From an uncultured Clostridia bacterium (GTDB lineage Bacteria > Bacillota > Clostridia > Oscillospirales > Acutalibacteraceae): a DNA stretch of 32,647 nt. Position numbers and translations under genes: made by a program. The notes beneath the pieces were generated by a model, which was given only the letters and a program-made list of their open reading frames with translations, searched no databases and was not told the DNA's origin. The stretch spans positions 1 to 32,647 of the forward strand of contig CALFPM010000028.1 of the NCBI GenBank assembly GCA_937919155.1, given 5' to 3'. Shown here piece by piece: positions 16,871-23,960 of this stretch; the first letter of the stretch is position 1; each line of letters starts with the position of its first letter.

Positions 16871-17398
16871 ATGGCAGAGTACAACATAAATATTAATCAG
16901 ATTAAAGATTTTTCATCGGTGCTTGTTGCAGGTGACAGAGTTCTTCTCAGCGGAACAGTTTATACCTCAAGAGATGCGGCGCATAAACGTATTTTTGAAT
17001 TGCTTGATAAGGGTGAAGAATTACCCTATGACCTTGACGGTGCCTGCATATATTTCGCTGGACCGACACCCACGCCCGAGGGAATGGTTATCGGAAGCTG
17101 CGGACCAACAACATCGGGCAGAATGGATGTGTATTCTCCGAGACTTCTTGACCTCGGACTTGTCGCAATGATTGGCAAAGGTGAGCGCAATGAAGCGGTC
17201 TGCGATGCAATAATCAGAAATAAGGCAGTTTATTTCTGTGCCTTGGGCGGTGCAGGAGCACTCTGTGCAAAGCAGATAAAAAAATGCGAGGAAATTGCAT
17301 TCAAGGATTTGGGATGCGAGAGTGTCAAACGCCTTGAACTTGAAGATTTTCCCGTTGTTGTCGGAATCGATGCTTTCGGCGGAAATTTATTTAAATAA
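16871..17398 (+). CDS. Fumarate hydratase class I, beta subunit (FumB-type C-terminal domain)
   Basis: 175 residues. Two-subunit class I fumarases and L-tartrate dehydratases have an Fe-S alpha subunit and this beta subunit, which supplies part of the active site. The family pattern is intact: GDRVLLSGTVYTSRDAAHKR at the start, GPTTSGRMD (residues about 77-85), MIGKGERN, and the closing FPVVVGIDAFGG. The alpha subunit gene is normally directly upstream; here the upstream genes are the DivIVA-like and membrane proteins, so the partner must be elsewhere in the genome if the enzyme is functional. The start ATG lies one base after the upstream stop. A strong terminator follows. Fumarase versus tartrate dehydratase cannot be separated on this subunit alone. 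Confidence 0.9.
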   Translation: MAEYNININQIKDFSSVLVAGDRVLLSGTVYTSRDAAHKRIFELLDKGEELPYDLDGACIYFAGPTPTPEGMVIGSCGPTTSGRMDVYSPRLLDLGLVAMIGKGERNEAVCDAIIRNKAVYFCALGGAGALCAKQIKKCEEIAFKDLGCESVKRLELEDFPVVVGIDAFGGNLFK

Positions 17399-17406
17399 GG
17401 ATTATT

Positions 17407-17440
17407 AAACGCTTTCTTCGGAGGGCGTTTATTTTTTTCT
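17407..17440 (+). terminator. Intrinsic terminator with UUCG loop
   Basis: A 10-bp stem, AAACGCTTTC (17407-17416) with GAGGGCGTTT (17421-17430) including two G-T pairs, closes on TTCG flanked by C and G, the extra-stable cUUCGg tetraloop. ATTTTTTTCT follows directly, a good U-tract. It ends the long gene string that starts near 482. The next gene's ribosome binding site begins at 17441, with no room for a promoter between. Confidence 0.9.
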
Positions 17441-17462
17441 GGGGGAGATTTATCTGAACGGT

Positions 17463-18452
17463 TTGAATTCTGCGGTAGTTTTTTCAGTTACTATTACTCT
17501 TGCGGTTGCGTATGTAAACGGAATGACAGACGCACCAAACGCTATTGTATCCTGCGTAACAACAAAATGCATCAGCTTGAAAAAGGCTGTTATTATAGCT
17601 GCTGTGTCTGATTTGGCAGGTTCACTTTTTTTTGCTTTTTTTGACGGTAAAGTTGCAAAAACCATAATTGAGCTTGCTTCTTTTAAAAGCGATGTTTCTC
17701 TTCTTGGACTTTCTGCGGCAATGTTGTCTGTTGTTATCTGGGCTGTTTCAGCGTGGGCATTCGGTATTCCCACAAGCGAGAGTCACGCTCTTATTTCTGC
17801 GCTTACAGGTGCAGGAATTGCTTTGAACAGCGGAATCGAAATGATTAATCCTGTTGTTTGGAAAAAGATTATTTTTGGATTGGTTGTTTCTGTATTTTTA
17901 GGATTTCTCGGCGGATATTTAATTTCAAAAATTACTTTTGTATTATTCAAAAAGGAAAATAAAGACAAAATATTTACACACTCACAAATTATTTCAAGTG
18001 CATTGATGTCATTTATGCATGGCGCTCAGGATTCACAGAAATTTACAGGGATTCTGATGCTGATTTTCACCGCCGCAGGTCAATTTGACAAGGATAATGT
18101 GCCTTTATGGCTTTTTCTCCTCAGTCCGTTGTTTATAGCGGCAGGCACTGCTTCAGGAGGAGAAAAGATAATCAGGTCCGTTGGTTCTGAAATGATAAAA
18201 ATGGAAAAAGATCAGGGGTTTTCATCAGATATTGCAGGTGCCGTGTGTTTGCTTCTTTCAACGCTGATGGGTATGCCTGTGAGCACAACGCACACAAAAA
18301 CATCTGCCGTTCTCGGTGCAGGAGTAGCAAAAAGCATCAGATCTGTTAACCTTAAAGTTGCGGGAGACATTGTTATCGCATGGATTGTAACTTTTCCGTC
18401 TTGCTTATTGCTTGGCTGGTTTATTGCAAAACTGTTTCTTCTTTTGGCATAA
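17463..18452 (+). CDS. Inorganic phosphate transporter, PiT family
   Basis: 329 residues from TTG 17463. This is a membrane protein with about ten helices and the two inverted PiT repeats. The first repeat carries GMTDAPNAIVSC (family GxxDxxN signature) and GIPTSESHALISALTGAG. The second carries FMHGAQDSQKFTGI and MGMPVSTTHTKTSAVLGAG. These are the low-affinity cation/phosphate symporter motifs. The start is uncertain: the purine-rich site GGGGGAG (17441-17447) is 15 bases from TTG 17463 but only 6 bases from an in-frame CTG at 17454, which would add three residues. No PhoU-like gene is adjacent. It is convergent with the SulP-like gene and shares its terminator. Confidence 0.93.
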   Translation: MNSAVVFSVTITLAVAYVNGMTDAPNAIVSCVTTKCISLKKAVIIAAVSDLAGSLFFAFFDGKVAKTIIELASFKSDVSLLGLSAAMLSVVIWAVSAWAFGIPTSESHALISALTGAGIALNSGIEMINPVVWKKIIFGLVVSVFLGFLGGYLISKITFVLFKKENKDKIFTHSQIISSALMSFMHGAQDSQKFTGILMLIFTAAGQFDKDNVPLWLFLLSPLFIAAGTASGGEKIIRSVGSEMIKMEKDQGFSSDIAGAVCLLLSTLMGMPVSTTHTKTSAVLGAGVAKSIRSVNLKVAGDIVIAWIVTFPSCLLLGWFIAKLFLLLA

Positions 18453-18455
18453 GAA

Positions 18456-18494
18456 AACACCTGCGGTTTTAACCACAGGTGTTGATCTTTTTTG
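18456..18494. terminator. Bidirectional terminator shared by convergent genes
   Basis: AACACCTG (18456-18463) pairs with CAGGTGTT (18476-18483). Past one mismatch a GG/CC pair extends it, with loop TTTTAA. On the plus strand GATCTTTTTTG follows; on the minus strand TTTTCTT follows. The minus-strand gene's stop codon (18469-18471) lies inside the hairpin, so its last codons are part of the stem. Confidence 0.85.
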
Positions 18495-19638
18495 AAACTT
18501 TTGAAATTAATGTTTCAGCGACAAGTGCAATTAATGGAACGTAGGTATATTCTTTTATAAGCGCAAAAGTGATGATTATCATAAAAATAAAAACAGATTG
18601 CAATGAAGAAAATATCTTTTTAACTTCGCTCCATTTAACACTTTGCCATACACCAACAATAATCACCACAGCGCATGAGCTGACAGGTGTTCTTGCAATG
18701 AAATCGTGAAAAACAAAGAAAATTGCGCCGGCTGTTATTGCGGCAATAATTCTGCCGATTATATTTCTTTTTCTTGCTATAGCGGGGATAAACATACACG
18801 CCGAAAATCCCGAAATGCAGTTCAGAACACCGCTTGCAACAATATCAGTTTTGTTTGTGTTTTTATTTTGAAGATTAAAGTAAATTGCTGTTACAAAAAG
18901 CGATAAGCCACTGAAAACAGAAAAAACAACAGTCGGTTTTTCACTCAGCACGGGAAGTAATAAAATATTTTTGAAATCTTCAAAATTTAAATATCCAACT
19001 TCGCGGATTGACGAAATCATATCGGAAGGATTGAGGAACAGATTAAGTATTGTTGTGATAATCAGAGCAATGAACGGTGCGCTGATTATTTTGGTCGTTT
19101 TTTTGAATTTCCTGGGAAATGTTATCATCACAACCAAAACGATTGTTCCGTAAAGAACTCCTCTCCAGTTCGGATGAAATCCGAGAGAAAGGTAAGATTC
19201 AATCATTTCTTTTGATGTGTTGCCTGTTGCGCCGATGGAAAAATAATCCGTTGTAAAAAGTATTGTTGCAACTATTGCGCAGGAAAGCATCACTGAACCG
19301 ACTACGGAATTTTCTGCATTTTTAATGTATGCTTCTTTTATTTTGTCATAAAACAAGCTTGAAATTACGAGAAGTATTCCGCAAACCGATATTGACAAAG
19401 CCGTTGCCGATGCACCGAATTCCTTGAATGTGAATGTAACAATTAATAAAGATACATAAATCGGCATTTGGTTTTTTTCTTCAACGGATGATGCACAGAT
19501 TAATGTTGCAATGCAGGCAAACAATGCACCTGCAAAAGAACCCATCCCTGCGCATATTGCCATGCTGAAAACAACAGGCAAAACGGAAGTCAGCGTAAAC
19601 GCAGTATCTTTTATTGAAAAAAGTGATTTTTTATCCAA
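18469..19638 (-). CDS. SulP/SLC26-like membrane protein lacking a STAS domain
   Basis: 389 residues with about ten to twelve hydrophobic helices. The start is a TTG (complement of 19636-19638) with AAGGAGAT about 8 bases upstream. The second half has the arrangement of SulP anion transporters: SVFSGLSLFVTAIYFN, then DIVASGVLNCISGFSACMFIPAIARK, then HDFIARTPVSSCAVVIIVGVWQSVKW. This is the same order as the helix 8-12 region of SulP proteins. The usual cytoplasmic C-terminal STAS domain is missing: the protein ends soon after the last helix. The sequence is divergent, so a related UraA-fold carrier is possible and the substrate is unknown. Its position facing a phosphate permease could suggest anion transport but does not show it. 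Confidence 0.55.
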   Translation of the reverse strand: MDKKSLFSIKDTAFTLTSVLPVVFSMAICAGMGSFAGALFACIATLICASSVEEKNQMPIYVSLLIVTFTFKEFGASATALSISVCGILLVISSLFYDKIKEAYIKNAENSVVGSVMLSCAIVATILFTTDYFSIGATGNTSKEMIESYLSLGFHPNWRGVLYGTIVLVVMITFPRKFKKTTKIISAPFIALIITTILNLFLNPSDMISSIREVGYLNFEDFKNILLLPVLSEKPTVVFSVFSGLSLFVTAIYFNLQNKNTNKTDIVASGVLNCISGFSACMFIPAIARKRNIIGRIIAAITAGAIFFVFHDFIARTPVSSCAVVIIVGVWQSVKWSEVKKIFSSLQSVFIFMIIITFALIKEYTYVPLIALVAETLISKVSKKINTCG

Positions 19639-19654
19639 GATTAAATCTCCTTTT

Positions 19655-19705
19655 GAAAACTCTGCTTTATAGTTTACAATAAAAATTCATTCTGTACAAG
19701 CGGTT
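19655..19705 (-). promoter_or_regulatory. Possible promoter of the SulP-like gene
   Basis: Reading the minus strand, TTGTAC is followed after 17 bases by TAAACT (4 of 6 consensus), roughly 30 bases before the AAGGAG site. TATAAA, three bases further, is an alternative -10. It is the only candidate in the divergent gap, and weaker than the plus-strand promoter beside it. Confidence 0.4.
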
Positions 19706-19734
19706 TTGCAAAAAACTTTACTCTAAAGTATAGT
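19706..19734 (+). promoter_or_regulatory. Sigma-A-type promoter of the MBL-fold gene
   Basis: TTGCAA (19706-19711) and TATAGT (19729-19734) are 17 bases apart, a good vegetative promoter. Transcription would start near 19741, giving a leader of about 50 bases. Confidence 0.7.
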
Positions 19735-19789
19735 AAAAACAATTAAAATATGATAAAATACAATAACTAAAAATTAACGGAGTTTGCTT

Positions 19790-20791
19790 ATGAATAAAAA
19801 TCGTGCAAAAAAAATAGCAACATGGATAATCGTGCCTCTTATGGCTGCAATTTTTATTCTTGACATTGCAACGGTTGCAATCGGTAATAATCATTGCCGC
19901 AGATATACAGTTACGGCTGAAACTTTTGATTATTCAACGGGTGATGACAGAATCCATTTTCTGAACACCGCCAACTCCGATGCAATTCTTGTTGAGAGCA
20001 ACGGTCTGTACGGACTTGTTGATGCAGGGGAGGGTAATTCAAACCCCAGAAGAAAAACCGATTATAAAAGCTATGAACAGGAACTGATTGACTATATCAA
20101 GAAAGTTTGCAAAAAGCCTGACGGAACCGTTTATCTTGATTTTATACTGGGAACTCATTGCCACTATGACCATATCGGTTCGTATCCTGCTTTGATTTCT
20201 GACACTGAAATCGGAATTGGTAAAGCTTATTTTAAAGAGTATAATTCTGAAATTTCAAAAGAATATGAATATGAGCGTTGGAAGAACAATGAAACCTACA
20301 ATGAAATTATTTCTTCCTTGAACAAAAGGGGAGTTGAGGTTATAAGTAATCTCACAACTGATGAATTTGCTTTTGGTGATTTTACACTGCAGTTTTTTAA
20401 TACTGTTACTCCTGAAACTTTTTCCGGCAAAGGAGAAAATGCATCCAGTATAGGAATTAAGCTTTCAAAAGGTAATAAATCCGCTTTCCTTGCAGCGGAT
20501 ATAACAGCGTCAACCGGACTTGAAGATGTTATTGCACCCTTGGTTGGGGATGTTGATTTGCTTAAAATAGGTCATCACGGCTATTTCGGCTCTTCTTCCC
20601 GTGATTTTCTCCGTGCACTTTCGCCCGAAATTGCAATTGTAACAAATCAGCTCGGAAAAGTTTATCCCAATGTTAAGTGGAATATTACCATGTCCGCCAA
20701 AGTACCTCTCTATGCAACCTATGACAATGATGGTGTTATTGCTACCTTCACTGATAACTCTGAGATTATTCTCACCAATAATATACATTAA
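19790..20791 (+). CDS. Membrane-anchored metallo-beta-lactamase-fold hydrolase (ComEC C-domain-like)
   Basis: 333 residues from ATG 19790, with CGGAG 7 bases upstream. One N-terminal membrane helix (about 10-31) is followed by a metallo-beta-lactamase domain with the metal-binding motif HCHYDH (123-128), LVDAG (77-80), AADIT and IGHHG further on. This resembles the soluble hydrolase domain of ComEC/Rec2, found here alone with an anchor and no channel domain. Related stand-alone proteins are widespread in Clostridia; some are thought to act on nucleic acids or phosphodiesters, but no substrate is established by the sequence. It has its own promoter, and the next gene also has one, so it is probably transcribed singly. 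Confidence 0.88.
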   Translation: MNKNRAKKIATWIIVPLMAAIFILDIATVAIGNNHCRRYTVTAETFDYSTGDDRIHFLNTANSDAILVESNGLYGLVDAGEGNSNPRRKTDYKSYEQELIDYIKKVCKKPDGTVYLDFILGTHCHYDHIGSYPALISDTEIGIGKAYFKEYNSEISKEYEYERWKNNETYNEIISSLNKRGVEVISNLTTDEFAFGDFTLQFFNTVTPETFSGKGENASSIGIKLSKGNKSAFLAADITASTGLEDVIAPLVGDVDLLKIGHHGYFGSSSRDFLRALSPEIAIVTNQLGKVYPNVKWNITMSAKVPLYATYDNDGVIATFTDNSEIILTNNIH

Positions 20792-20817
20792 GGAATTATT
20801 AATTTAATGCATCAAAA

Positions 20818-20846
20818 TTGACAAAACGGAAGAAAGTTGTTATAAT
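20818..20846 (+). promoter_or_regulatory. Perfect consensus sigma-A promoter of the adenylating enzyme gene
   Basis: TTGACA (20818-20823) and TATAAT (20841-20846) with a 17-base spacer match the vegetative consensus at all twelve positions. The leader would be about 48 bases to the ATG at 20901. There is no terminator between the upstream gene's stop (20791) and this promoter. Confidence 0.92.
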
Positions 20847-20900
20847 CAATTGGTTAGTCTTTTAAAATTGTAATGTAAAAAACGGGATGGGACTATAACT

Positions 20901-22532
20901 ATGAATTTGACTTGTTATGATTATTTGAAAGTTTGTGCCAAAAAAACAGGCGATTTTACCGCTGTTTATGCATTTGGCACCAAGATTAAGCTTTCAAAGC
21001 TGATAAGCGATATTGATGCTCTTGCGGCATATTTCAATTCAATAGGTATTGTTAAGGGAGATGCAGTAACAATTTTTATTCCCAATGTTGTTCATGCTTT
21101 CACAACGTTCTATTCTCTTAACAAAATCGGAGTAATTGCCAATATCGTTCATCCTCTCACTTCTCCTGATGGACTTAAGGAGAGCATTGAACTCACAAAA
21201 TCAAAAGCAATATTTGTTCTTGATATTCTTGCGGCAAAATATGCCGATGTTCTTAATGAACTCGGTATTCCTGTTATTGTATGCTCGAATTCCGACTATG
21301 TTCTTGCGCCTGCAGTGCCTGCATTCAAAGTTTTTGAAAAGGTAAAAGGCAAGGGTCTTGATAAATTCAAGAATTCTGTCAAATACCTCAAGGCGGTTTC
21401 AATCGGTTCAAAGAAAAGTTCAGTGGAATGCCATGACGGTTCGCAAATTGCCGTTTATCTTCACGGCGGCGGAACAACAGGAAAAAGCAAGACCATTATG
21501 CTTTCAAGCAATAACCTTAATAATCTTTCAGAAAAACTGAATTCTCTTGATATTCCTCACAAGGCGGGGGATGAGTATTCACTTATGGTTCTGCCTATTT
21601 TCCATGCTTTCGGACTTGGAATTGCAATGCATTTCCCTCTTACTCACGGATTCACATCAATTCCAATGCCTCAGTTCACTGCGGAAGCTGCCAACAAGCA
21701 TCTGAAAAAGCACAAGGTAACCTTCCTTCTCGGCGTTCCCAATATGTATAAGAAGATGCTTGAGGACAAGAATTTTGACGGCCCCCATCTCAAGAATCTC
21801 AGACTTGTTTTCTGTGGCGGAGATGTTCTTCCCGAAAGACTTGTTAAAGAGTTCAACAAAACCGTTGCTAAAAACGGCGGTAAAGGCAAACTTTTCAGAG
21901 GTTACGGACTCACGGAAGTTTCATCGGTGTGTGCGGTTAATACTTATGAGCATAACAGAGAGGATTCAATCGGCAAGCCTCTCGGTGATATAGTCGTTCA
22001 GATATGGGATGAAATGAGACAGGAAGTTCCCGCGGGAACAACGGGTGAGATTGTTGTTCGTGGCGACACTGCAATGATGGGTTATTTTAACGGCGATAAC
22101 ACCGTTATGAACGAAGGTGTTTATGTTGATGCCCAGGGCAACAGATGGGTGCCTACCGGTGACCTCGGATATAAAGATTCAGACGGATTCATTTTCTTTA
22201 CAGGCAGAAAGAAAAGAATGATTATTATTTCGGGATATAATGTTTATCCCATTGATATTGAAAATGCAGTTCTTCAGATTCCTTTTGTCAGTGAAGCCTG
22301 TGCAGTTCAGGGATATCTTAAAAATAAACCTTGCGTTAAACTTTGTGTAACGCTTAATCAGGATATGGATAAAGATGATGCAATCGACAAGATTCAGGCT
22401 TTCTGCAAGAAGAATCTTGCAAAATTCTCTTGTCCGAGAAAGATTGAGATTATGGACAGTTTCCCCAGAACAAAAATGGCAAAGGTTGACTTTATGAAAC
22501 TGTCAGATACTTATGACCCCAAGGATAAATAA
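20901..22532 (+). CDS. Class I adenylate-forming enzyme, acyl-CoA synthetase-like
   Basis: 543 residues, the full length of fatty acid-CoA ligases. Motifs in order: the phosphate-binding loop HGGGTTGKSKT from H188, the adenine-contacting FRGYGLTEVSSV (about 332-343), TGDLGYKD (A7), the hinge GRKKRMIIISGYNVYPIDIE (A8), and PRTKMAKVDF with catalytic K528 (A10). The enzyme would activate a carboxylic acid as acyl-AMP and pass it to CoA. The acid cannot be predicted; medium- or long-chain fatty acids are the family default. The start ATG follows GGGATGGGAC. A cyclophilin gene follows 15 bases after the stop and is likely co-transcribed. The perfect promoter suggests strong constitutive expression. 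Confidence 0.88.
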   Translation: MNLTCYDYLKVCAKKTGDFTAVYAFGTKIKLSKLISDIDALAAYFNSIGIVKGDAVTIFIPNVVHAFTTFYSLNKIGVIANIVHPLTSPDGLKESIELTKSKAIFVLDILAAKYADVLNELGIPVIVCSNSDYVLAPAVPAFKVFEKVKGKGLDKFKNSVKYLKAVSIGSKKSSVECHDGSQIAVYLHGGGTTGKSKTIMLSSNNLNNLSEKLNSLDIPHKAGDEYSLMVLPIFHAFGLGIAMHFPLTHGFTSIPMPQFTAEAANKHLKKHKVTFLLGVPNMYKKMLEDKNFDGPHLKNLRLVFCGGDVLPERLVKEFNKTVAKNGGKGKLFRGYGLTEVSSVCAVNTYEHNREDSIGKPLGDIVVQIWDEMRQEVPAGTTGEIVVRGDTAMMGYFNGDNTVMNEGVYVDAQGNRWVPTGDLGYKDSDGFIFFTGRKKRMIIISGYNVYPIDIENAVLQIPFVSEACAVQGYLKNKPCVKLCVTLNQDMDKDDAIDKIQAFCKKNLAKFSCPRKIEIMDSFPRTKMAKVDFMKLSDTYDPKDK

Positions 22533-22547
22533 GAAAGGAAAAACAAA

Positions 22548-23144
22548 ATGAGTAAGCAGGTAAGAGAAATTCAGCAGGGCGATACAGTTGCAGTTATGAA
22601 AACAACAATGGGTGAAATTAAAATTCTTCTTTTCCCCGAGGCAGCTCCTAAAACAGTTGAGAATTTTACAACTCATGCAAAAAACGGTTACTACAACGGA
22701 ATTATTTTCCACAGAGTTATTCCTGAGTTTATGATTCAGGGCGGTGACCCCACAGGTACAGGAAGAGGCGGCGAAAGCATCTGGGGCAGAAGCTTTGAGG
22801 ACGAGTTCAGCGTTGATTACCACAATATAAGAGGCGCTCTTTCAATGGCGAATGCAGGCCCTTCAACAAACGGAAGCCAGTTCTTTATAGTTCAGGCAAA
22901 GGAAGTTGATGCAGGTCTTCTTTCGCAGATGGAGCAGCTTGCAGACAGAGGCTTCCCCACTGAATGCGTTGAGGATTACAAGGCTCTCGGCGGCACACCC
23001 TGGCTTGACTTCAAGCACACAGTGTTCGGTCAGGTTGTTGAGGGTATGGATGTTGTTGATGCAATCGCAACCGTTAAAACAGGCTACGGTGACAAGCCTC
23101 TTGAGGATGTAGTAATTCTCGGCATTGATGTTCAGACAGTATAA
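22548..23144 (+). CDS. Cyclophilin-type peptidyl-prolyl cis-trans isomerase
   Basis: 198 residues, cytoplasmic (no signal peptide). The cyclophilin catalytic arginine is R56 in IIFHRVIPEFMIQGGDP, followed by GTGRGG, LSMANAGPSTNGSQFFI and HTVFGQVVEGMDVVD. An insertion at about 125-150 (LLSQMEQLADRGFP onward) lengthens one loop relative to the smallest bacterial forms. It catalyses isomerisation of Xaa-Pro bonds and helps folding. The ATG has AGAAAGGA 7-11 bases upstream. It sits 15 bases after the adenylating enzyme gene and is followed by a terminator. Confidence 0.95.
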   Translation: MSKQVREIQQGDTVAVMKTTMGEIKILLFPEAAPKTVENFTTHAKNGYYNGIIFHRVIPEFMIQGGDPTGTGRGGESIWGRSFEDEFSVDYHNIRGALSMANAGPSTNGSQFFIVQAKEVDAGLLSQMEQLADRGFPTECVEDYKALGGTPWLDFKHTVFGQVVEGMDVVDAIATVKTGYGDKPLEDVVILGIDVQTV

Positions 23145-23152
23145 TTGTTATG

Positions 23153-23190
23153 ACAGCCACGGATTTTCTGTGGCTGTTTTGCTTTTTTTA
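23153..23190 (+). terminator. Intrinsic terminator after the cyclophilin gene
   Basis: ACAGCCAC (23153-23160) pairs perfectly with GTGGCTGT (23170-23177), and TTTGCTTTTTTTA follows. It ends the adenylating enzyme-cyclophilin unit. Confidence 0.9.
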
Positions 23191-23253
23191 TGCTGATTTT
23201 TATAAATGCAACCGCAGGTTGACAAATAGTTGGTAGAAATCAATTGCTGATTA

Positions 23254-23262
23254 TGCTACAAT
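23254..23262 (+). promoter_or_regulatory. Extended -10 promoter of the XRE-family regulator
   Basis: TGCTACAAT fits the extended -10 form (TGn then TACAAT, 23257-23262). The -35 at standard spacing is poor, which is usual for extended -10 promoters. A TTGACA lies at 23219-23224 but its 32-base spacing rules it out as the partner. Transcription would begin near 23269, leaving a very short leader before AAGGAGG at 23271. Confidence 0.55.
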
Positions 23263-23285
23263 AATTGCATAAGGAGGTAATCATT

Positions 23286-23921
23286 ATGACTATCGGAAAC
23301 CGTATTGGCACCTTAAGAAAACAAATGAAGTATTCTCAGGAATACGTTGCAGAAAAGTTGGGCGTAAGCCGTCAGGCAGTTTCTAAATGGGAAAAGGATA
23401 TTTCCAGACCTGATACTGATAATATTATTCAGCTTGCAGAATTGCTTGATACAAACGTAGATTATATTTTAACAGGAAAAATCCATTCCAATATAAGCGA
23501 TGACTCTATAAAATGCAGAAAGCTTTCCCGTGAACAAAAAAGAAAAATCCGTATATGGATTCTGTCTGCTTTTGGCTTTGTTCTCACCGTAAGCATTGTT
23601 CTTTTTATACACCTGTGTCCTGTGGATTGGGAAATCGGACCGTGCAGGGGCGGCTATTACACAAGTATTTATGATATGTATTGTGATGAGTTAACCGAAA
23701 AGTTTGTTGACGGAATGGAATATGATAAAGATAAGATTTTATGGGCAGAACCAATAAAAGGAACACAGCAAGGCACAGATAAAGGCAGAAAATTATTTCT
23801 TGAGTTTGATGTTACATATGAACACGCTGATTACGGCGTAATAACCGAAAGAATACATTTTATCGGAACCCGCTATTGGGTGCATAAGTTCAGATGGAGC
23901 GCTGCAATAATTGAAGGGTAA
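23286..23921 (+). CDS. XRE-family transcriptional regulator with a transmembrane anchor
   Basis: 211 residues from ATG 23286, which has AAGGAGG 8 bases upstream. An in-frame ATG at 23265 precedes that site and is unlikely. An XRE helix-turn-helix covers residues 6-63 with the typical GVSRQAVSKWEKDISRPD recognition segment. A basic linker (RKLSREQKRKIR) is followed by one membrane helix (about 90-110). The remaining 100 residues lie outside the membrane, contain CPVDWEIGPCRGG with two cysteines near the membrane, and match nothing I recognise. A DNA-binding protein tethered to the membrane could sense an external signal; this is inference. No obvious target operon adjoins it, as the downstream genes are convergent purine genes. 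Confidence 0.85.
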   Translation: MTIGNRIGTLRKQMKYSQEYVAEKLGVSRQAVSKWEKDISRPDTDNIIQLAELLDTNVDYILTGKIHSNISDDSIKCRKLSREQKRKIRIWILSAFGFVLTVSIVLFIHLCPVDWEIGPCRGGYYTSIYDMYCDELTEKFVDGMEYDKDKILWAEPIKGTQQGTDKGRKLFLEFDVTYEHADYGVITERIHFIGTRYWVHKFRWSAAIIEG

Positions 23922-23923
23922 AA

Positions 23924-23953
23924 AAATCCCCACGGTCTGAGCCGTGGGGATTT
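23924..23953. terminator. Bidirectional terminator with 12-bp perfect stem
   Basis: AAATCCCCACGG (23924-23935) and CCGTGGGGATTT (23942-23953) form a perfect stem with loop TCTGAG. On the minus strand seven or more T residues follow, a strong terminator for the purine operon. On the plus strand the T-tract is short (TTTCAATTT), so it is weaker for the regulator gene. Confidence 0.92.
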
Positions 23954-23960
23954 CAATTTA

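Noticed and set aside
23219..23224. TTGACA upstream of the XRE gene as its -35
   Set aside because: The only good -10 is 32 bases away; the extended -10 explains the promoter better.
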